64,000 bases of DNA from Pseudomonas paralcaligenes (GTDB lineage Bacteria; Pseudomonadota; Gammaproteobacteria; Pseudomonadales; Pseudomonadaceae): the NCBI RefSeq assembly GCF_019655855.1, contig NZ_BPFX01000029.1, forward strand, positions 109,286 to 173,285, in the 5' to 3' direction. Numbering within the stretch: the first letter of the stretch is position 1; every line of letters starts with the position of its first letter. Positions 59,007 through 64,000 of the stretch are shown here, piece after piece. The notes beneath the pieces were generated by a model. That model saw nothing but the letters and a program-made list of their open reading frames with translations. It did no database searches and was not told the origin of the DNA. A program made the position numbers and the translations under genes.

Positions 59007-60595
59007 TCGCCGACCAGCTGGCCCTGAACGGCATTCCCGGGCGGCGGGTACTGCGTCTCTACCACCTGTACCGCGTCGCCGTCGGCCTCGCCCTGATCCT
59101 GCTGATCTCCACCAAGCTGGACAGCGAACTGCTGGAACTGGCCCACGTGCAGCTGTTCCGCTACGGCAGCTGGGCGTACCTGATCGTCAACGTGCTGGTG
59201 GCGGTGCTGATGCACCGGCCGCGGCACCTGCTCCAGGTGTTCGGCCTGGCCCTGCTCGACGTGCTGATGCTCTGTGCGCTGTTCTACTCGGCGGGCGGCA
59301 CGCCCAGCGGTATCGGCAACCTGCTGATCGTGGCGGTGGCCATCGCCAACATCCTGCTGCGCGGGCGGATCGGCCTGCTGATCGCCGCCACCGCCGCCAT
59401 CGGCATGCTGTCGCTGACCTTCTATCTGAGCCTGACCCGCCCCGCGGTCAGCGCCCAGTTCGTCCAGGCAGGCGCGCTCGGCGGGCTCTGCTTCGCCGCG
59501 GCGATCCTGCTCCAGGGCCTGACCCAGCGCCTGCAGATGAGCGAAAGCCTGGCCGAGCAGCGTGCCGTCGACGTGGCCAGCCTGGAGGCGCTCAACTCGC
59601 TGATCCTGCAACGCATGCGCACCGGCATCCTGGTGCTGGACAAACAGCACAGGGTGCTCCTTGCCAACCACGGGGCGCTGGGCATGCTCGGACGCGGCAG
59701 CCTGGAAGGCAAGGTGCTCGACCCGCACTGCCCCGAGCTGGTCAAGCGGCTCCAGCAATGGCTGCACAACCCCACCCTGCGCCCGCAGAGCCTGCAGGCC
59801 ATGCCCGACGGCCCGGTGCTGCAACCCAGCTTCATCCCGCTGCAGCGCGGCGAGGATCAGCACACCCTGGTCTTCCTCGACGACATCTCGCAGATCACCC
59901 AGCAGGCCCAGCAGCTGAAGCTGGCCTCCCTCGGGCGGCTCACCGCCGGCATCGCCCACGAGATCCGAAACCCGCTCGGCGCCATCAGCCACGCGGCGCA
60001 GCTGCTGCAGGAATCGGAAGACCTGGAGGAGCCGGACCGACGCCTCGCCCAGATCATCCAGGACCACTCGCGGCGGATGAACATGGTGATCGAGAACGTC
60101 CTGCAGCTGTCGCGCCGCCGTCAGGCCGAACCCCAGCTGCTCGACCTGAAGTACTGGATGCACCGCTTCGCCAGCGAATTCCGCAGCTCGGCGCGCCTCG
60201 ACCAGACATTGCACCTGGAGACCCACGGCAGCGGGCTGCAGACCCGCATGGACCCGCACCAGCTGACCCAGGTGCTGAACAACCTGGTGCAGAACGGCCT
60301 GCGCTACAGCGCCCAGGCCCACCAGTTGGGCCAGGTCTGGCTGAAGCTGTACCGCGACGAGGAAAGCGACCTGCCGACCCTGGAAATCCTCGACGACGGC
60401 CCCGGTGTCGCCCCCGAGCAGATGCAGCACATCTTCGAGCCCTTCTACACCACCGACAACAAGGGCACCGGCCTGGGCCTGTATATTTCCCGCGAGCTGT
60501 GCGAAAGCAACCAGGCACGGCTCGACTACAAACCCCGCGAAGGCGGAGGCAGCTGCTTCCGCATCACCTTCGCCCATCCACGCAAGTTGAGCTGA
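59003..60595 (+). CDS. pilS: Sensor histidine kinase PilS
   Basis: A 530-residue kinase that controls type IV pilin gene expression. Six N-terminal membrane helices lie in residues 23-172, followed by a PAS-like region (about 195-295), the phosphorylated histidine H319 in AGIAHEIRNPLGAI, and an ATPase domain with NNLVQNGLRY, DDGPGVAP and GTGLGLYIS boxes. The start at 59003 overlaps the preceding gene; an upstream start would include its coding region. It is 3 bp ahead of pilR. Confidence 0.95.
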   Translation: MIADQLALNGIPGRRVLRLYHLYRVAVGLALILLISTKLDSELLELAHVQLFRYGSWAYLIVNVLVAVLMHRPRHLLQVFGLALLDVLMLCALFYSAGGTPSGIGNLLIVAVAIANILLRGRIGLLIAATAAIGMLSLTFYLSLTRPAVSAQFVQAGALGGLCFAAAILLQGLTQRLQMSESLAEQRAVDVASLEALNSLILQRMRTGILVLDKQHRVLLANHGALGMLGRGSLEGKVLDPHCPELVKRLQQWLHNPTLRPQSLQAMPDGPVLQPSFIPLQRGEDQHTLVFLDDISQITQQAQQLKLASLGRLTAGIAHEIRNPLGAISHAAQLLQESEDLEEPDRRLAQIIQDHSRRMNMVIENVLQLSRRRQAEPQLLDLKYWMHRFASEFRSSARLDQTLHLETHGSGLQTRMDPHQLTQVLNNLVQNGLRYSAQAHQLGQVWLKLYRDEESDLPTLEILDDGPGVAPEQMQHIFEPFYTTDNKGTGLGLYISRELCESNQARLDYKPREGGGSCFRITFAHPRKLS

Positions 60596-60598
60596 ACC

Positions 60599-61939
60599 AT
60601 GAGCACCCGGCAGAGAGCCCTGATCGTCGACGACGAACCCGACATCCGCGAACTCCTGGAAATCACCCTCGGGCGCATGAAGCTCGACACGCGCAGCGCA
60701 CGCAACGTCAAGGAAGCACGCGAGTGGCTGGCGCGCGAACCCTTCGACCTGTGCCTGACCGACATGCGCCTGCCCGACGGCACCGGCCTCGACCTGGTCC
60801 AGCACATCCAGCAGCGCCACGCCCAGGTGCCGGTGGCGATGATCACCGCCTACGGCAGCCTGGACACCGCCATCAACGCCCTCAAGGCCGGCGCGTTCGA
60901 CTTCCTGACCAAGCCGGTGGACCTCGGCCGCCTGCGCGAACTGGTGGGCACGGCGCTGCGCCTGCGCGCGGGCGACAGCGAGGAAGGCTCGGTGGACACC
61001 CGCCTGCTCGGCGAGTCGCCGCCGATGAAGGCCCTGCGCAACCAGATCCAAAAACTCGCCCGCAGCCAGGCCCCGGTCTACATCAGCGGCGAATCGGGCA
61101 GCGGCAAGGAACTGGTGGCCCGCCTGATCCACGAGCAGGGCCCGCGGGCGGAGAAGCCGTTCGTGCCGGTCAACTGCGGCGCCATCCCCTCCGAACTGAT
61201 GGAAAGCGAATTCTTCGGCCACAAGAAAGGCAGCTTCACCGGCGCCATCGAAGACAAGCAGGGCCTGTTCCAGGCCGCCAACGGCGGCACCCTGTTCCTC
61301 GACGAAGTCGCCGACCTGCCGCTGACCATGCAGGTCAAGCTGCTAAGGGCCATCCAGGAAAAGGCCGTCAGGGCCGTGGGTGGCCAACAGGAGCTGGTGG
61401 TCGACGTCCGTATCCTCTGCGCGACGCACAAGGACCTGGCTGCCGAGGTGGCGGCGGGCCGTTTCCGCCAGGACCTGTTCTACCGCCTCAACGTCATCGA
61501 ACTGCGCGTGCCACCGCTGCGCGAGCGCCGCGAGGATATTCCCCTGTTGGCCGAGACCATGCTGCAGCGCCTGACCGACGGCAGCGGCCTGCCCGCCGCG
61601 CGGCTGAGCGCAGAGGCGCTGGACAAGCTCAAGTGCTACCGCTTCCCGGGCAACGTGCGCGAGCTGGAGAACATGCTCGAGCGCGCCTACACCCTGTGCG
61701 AGAACGACCAGATCCAGGCCGCCGACCTGCGCCTCGCGGACGCCGCCCCGGTCGCCGACGGCGACACGGCCTCGCTGGCGCAGATCGACAACCTGGAAGA
61801 CTACCTGGAGGAAATCGAGCGCAAGCTGATCATGCAGGCCCTCGAGGAAAACCGCTGGAACCGCACCGCGGCGGCCCAGCGCCTGGGCCTGACCTTCCGC
61901 TCCATGCGCTACCGTCTGAAGAAGCTGGGCATCGATTGA
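60599..61939 (+). CDS. pilR: Sigma54-dependent response regulator PilR
   Basis: A 446-residue NtrC-type activator of pilA. Receiver domain with phosphoacceptor D55 (LTDMRLP), AAA+ domain with Walker A GESGSGKE at 164-171, the sigma54-contacting GSFTGA at 211-216, and a C-terminal Fis helix-turn-helix ([24 protein letters not shown]). It is cognate to PilS. The minor pilin genes that flank this locus in P. aeruginosa are not seen here: ispH follows. Confidence 0.96.
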   Translation: MSTRQRALIVDDEPDIRELLEITLGRMKLDTRSARNVKEAREWLAREPFDLCLTDMRLPDGTGLDLVQHIQQRHAQVPVAMITAYGSLDTAINALKAGAFDFLTKPVDLGRLRELVGTALRLRAGDSEEGSVDTRLLGESPPMKALRNQIQKLARSQAPVYISGESGSGKELVARLIHEQGPRAEKPFVPVNCGAIPSELMESEFFGHKKGSFTGAIEDKQGLFQAANGGTLFLDEVADLPLTMQVKLLRAIQEKAVRAVGGQQELVVDVRILCATHKDLAAEVAAGRFRQDLFYRLNVIELRVPPLRERREDIPLLAETMLQRLTDGSGLPAARLSAEALDKLKCYRFPGNVRELENMLERAYTLCENDQIQAADLRLADAAPVADGDTASLAQIDNLEDYLEEIERKLIMQALEENRWNRTAAAQRLGLTFRSMRYRLKKLGID

Positions 61940-62057
61940 TGCCCGGCTGTCGACCGGCGGCAAGCGCTGTCCATCGGCGGCACGACGTTTTCTGTCCGCA
62001 GCGCCGGGCCTTACCGCTAAACTACGCAGCCTGAACCAGCCTGCGCCGAGATCCAGC

Positions 62058-63005
62058 ATGCAAATCAAACTCGCAAACCCTCGCGGCTTCTGCGCCGGCG
62101 TCGATCGTGCCATCGAGATCGTCAACCGAGCCCTTGAGGTTTTCGAGCCGCCCATCTACGTCCGCCACGAGGTCGTGCACAACAAGTTCGTCGTCGAGGA
62201 CCTAAGGGCCCGTGGCGCGGTGTTCGTCGAAGAGCTCGACCAGGTGCCGGACGACACCATCGTCATCTTCAGCGCCCACGGCGTCTCCAAGGCGGTGCGC
62301 GACGAAGCCGCGCGCCGCGGCCTCAAAGTATTCGACGCCACCTGCCCGCTGGTGACCAAGGTGCACATGGAAGTCCTGCGCTACAGCCGGGATGGCCGCG
62401 AATGCATCCTGATCGGCCATGAGGGACATCCCGAGGTCGAGGGCACCATGGGGCAGTACGACACCGCCAACGGCGGCGCCATCTACCTGGTGGAGGACGA
62501 GGAAGACGTGGCCCGCCTGCACGTCCGCGACCCGGAGTCGCTGGCGTTCGTCACCCAGACCACACTCTCCATGGACGACACCAGCCGGGTCATCGACGCC
62601 CTGCGCGCCCGCTTCCCCAGCATCGGCGGGCCGCGCAAGGACGACATCTGCTACGCCACCCAGAACCGTCAGGACGCCGTGAAGCAGCTGGCCATCGCCT
62701 GCGACGTGGTGCTGGTGGTCGGCAGCCCGAACAGCTCCAACTCGAACCGCCTGCGCGAACTGGCGGAAAGGCTGGGAACCCCTGCGCACCTGATAGACGG
62801 AGCCGAAGACCTGGAACGCGCCTGGTTCGACAATGCCCGGAACGTCGGCATCACCGCGGGCGCATCGGCCCCCGAAGTGCTGGTGAAAGGCGTAGTGGAA
62901 AAGCTCAAGGAATGGGGCGCCAACGTGGCGGAAGAACTGGAAGGACGCCCCGAGAACATCACCTTCTCGATGCCGAAGGAACTGCGCGTCAAAGAGATCG
63001 GCTGA
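62058..63005 (+). CDS. ispH: 4-hydroxy-3-methylbut-2-enyl diphosphate reductase
   Basis: IspH (LytB) makes IPP and DMAPP in the last step of the MEP isoprenoid pathway and carries a 4Fe-4S cluster. The 315 residues show cluster cysteines in [10 protein letters not shown] (C12), [11 protein letters not shown] (about C96) and [11 protein letters not shown] (about C197), and the HGVS and SAPE-type active-site motifs. The family normally sits beside lspA and fkpB; here it lies between pilR and thiO. Confidence 0.97.
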   Translation: MQIKLANPRGFCAGVDRAIEIVNRALEVFEPPIYVRHEVVHNKFVVEDLRARGAVFVEELDQVPDDTIVIFSAHGVSKAVRDEAARRGLKVFDATCPLVTKVHMEVLRYSRDGRECILIGHEGHPEVEGTMGQYDTANGGAIYLVEDEEDVARLHVRDPESLAFVTQTTLSMDDTSRVIDALRARFPSIGGPRKDDICYATQNRQDAVKQLAIACDVVLVVGSPNSSNSNRLRELAERLGTPAHLIDGAEDLERAWFDNARNVGITAGASAPEVLVKGVVEKLKEWGANVAEELEGRPENITFSMPKELRVKEIG

Positions 63006-63014
63006 CCCGCCCAA

Positions 63015-64000
63015 CTACGACCGGAGCGAGCCCGAGCTCGTCAGCCCGATCGGCCGGTATGGTTCCGGCTCGACGATCGGCGTCAGCCCGAGCATGAGAT
63101 CGCTCAACAGCCGGCAGGACGCGGGCGCCAGCACCAGGCCATTGCGGAAATGCCCGCAGTTGAGCCACAGCCCGGGCAACTCCGGCACCTCGCCGATGAA
63201 AGGCACACCTGATGGAGAGCCCGGCCGCAGCCCGGCCCAGTGCCCTACCCGCTCGGCCTCCGCCAGCGCCGGCAGCAACGCCCGGGCGGAAGCCTCCAGG
63301 CTCTGCAGGGCTTCGTCCGTCGGTGTCTTGTCGTAGCCCTGATATTCCAGCGTACTGCCAACCAGCACATGCCCGTCGCGACGCGGAATGGCGTACCGCC
63401 CCTTGGCCAGCACCATGGACGGCAGAAAGTCGCGATCGCAGCGGTAGAGAATCATCTGCCCCTTCACCGGCTGCACCGGCAGCTCCAACCCCAGGTTACG
63501 AAGCAGATCGCCACTCCAGGCTCCGGCGGCCACCACCACCTGGTCGCCTCGCAGCACGCCTTGCGCCGCCTCTACTCCAACTACCCGCCCTTGCTGGATG
63601 ACGAAACCCTGCACCGGGCATTGTTCGCGCAGCTCGACATTGGCGCGCCGCGCCAAGTCCGCGCGAAGCGCCTGCAGGAGGCGAGGATTGCGCACATTGG
63701 CCACACCCGGCATGTGCAACGCACGCTCGAAGCCTTCGCCCAACGCGGGTACAGCCTCACGGACCTGCACAGCCGAGACCTGGCAGAGCCTGCGCCCGTG
63801 CTCGGCGGCCCAGTCCAGCGCTTTCGACTCATCGGGCAGATCAAGCCAGTAAAGCCCGGTGACATGCAGTTCGGGGTCGATGCCTGAGTCGCTCAGCAGC
63901 TGCGACACAAGGAACGGGTAGAAGTCCTGCGACCAGTGCGCCAGCGCCGAGACCGCCGGGCTGTAGTTCCACGGGTACAGTGGCGAAACAATCCCGCCCC
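63015..64000 (-). CDS. thiO: Glycine oxidase ThiO (5' end beyond the window)
   Basis: ThiO is an FAD amine oxidase that turns glycine into the iminoglycine needed for the thiazole of thiamine. The visible 328 codons cover most of the protein. The first seen residues read GGIVSPLYPWNYSPAVSALA and continue through VVVAAGAWSGDLLR, RYAIPRRDGHVLVGSTLEYQGYD, HWAGLRPGSPSGVPFIG and NCGHFRNGLVLAPAS, all typical of DAO-family glycine oxidases. The N-terminal FAD-binding GxGxxG lies beyond base 64000. It is convergent with ispH (9-bp gap). Confidence 0.92.
   Translation of the reverse strand, partial: GGIVSPLYPWNYSPAVSALAHWSQDFYPFLVSQLLSDSGIDPELHVTGLYWLDLPDESKALDWAAEHGRRLCQVSAVQVREAVPALGEGFERALHMPGVANVRNPRLLQALRADLARRANVELREQCPVQGFVIQQGRVVGVEAAQGVLRGDQVVVAAGAWSGDLLRNLGLELPVQPVKGQMILYRCDRDFLPSMVLAKGRYAIPRRDGHVLVGSTLEYQGYDKTPTDEALQSLEASARALLPALAEAERVGHWAGLRPGSPSGVPFIGEVPELPGLWLNCGHFRNGLVLAPASCRLLSDLMLGLTPIVEPEPYRPIGLTSSGSLRS

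Overview
The window is chromosomal DNA of a GC-rich Pseudomonas, probably from the P. aeruginosa / resinovorans / otitidis side of the genus. Both ends carry core Pseudomonas gene order. The left end has queA-tgt-yajC-secD on the minus strand and a nearby tRNA-Leu. The right end has clpB, pgeF, rluD, bamD, pilS-pilR, ispH and thiO. Dispersed Pseudomonas-type REP/REPIN sequences occur throughout. No integrase, transposase, phage gene or CRISPR array was seen.

Layout. 1-6.3 kb: secD (cut by the window edge), yajC, tgt, queA and a CPA2 cation/proton antiporter. 6.5-10.9 kb: tRNA-Leu(CAA), a cold-shock protein, an RDD membrane protein, a LemA plus BAM/GIDE-like EF-hand pair, and an imelysin lipoprotein behind a candidate Fur box. 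10.9-36.9 kb is a large sulfur-scavenging region. It holds (a) a TonB-dependent receptor, a flavin monooxygenase, an aldo/keto reductase and a sulfonate-type binding protein, opposite a LacI-family regulator, with identical TGTTAGCGCTAACA operators before the receptor and the regulator; (b) an SfnR-type sigma54 activator divergent from a receptor plus binding protein with a candidate -24/-12 promoter; (c) a receptor followed by the alkylsulfatase AtsK and a second TauD-family dioxygenase, with a divergent LysR regulator; (d) an msuE-sfnC-sfnR run behind a strong sigma54 promoter and tandem 26-bp repeats, then an SsuD/MsuD-like monooxygenase overlapping a degenerate amidohydrolase. 37-38 kb: a nucleotidyltransferase and a NUDIX hydrolase. 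38-42.6 kb: a probable copper cluster (PCuAC, PepSY protein, receptor, DUF2946). 42.9-47.2 kb: a zinc-starvation pair (Zur box, cysteine-free L31, ZnuD), a tandem REPIN array and a ZapE paralogue. 47.2-52.7 kb: the arylsulfatase system atsR / atsB-atsC-atsA with a double-length fused permease. 53-64 kb: core genes.

How they may work together: three outer-membrane receptors would bring sulfate esters or sulfonates into the periplasm. Three binding proteins are present, but only one inner-membrane transporter (AtsBC) is seen. AtsA, AtsK and the second TauD-like enzyme would release sulfur from esters or sulfonates, and the reduced-flavin system (MsuE with the SsuD-like, SfnC-like and NtaA-like monooxygenases) would split C-S bonds. 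Several of these proteins have no cysteine and no methionine beyond the initiator, which supports expression under sulfur starvation. Regulation appears layered: two SfnR activators with sigma54, a LacI-type repressor and a LysR-type regulator.
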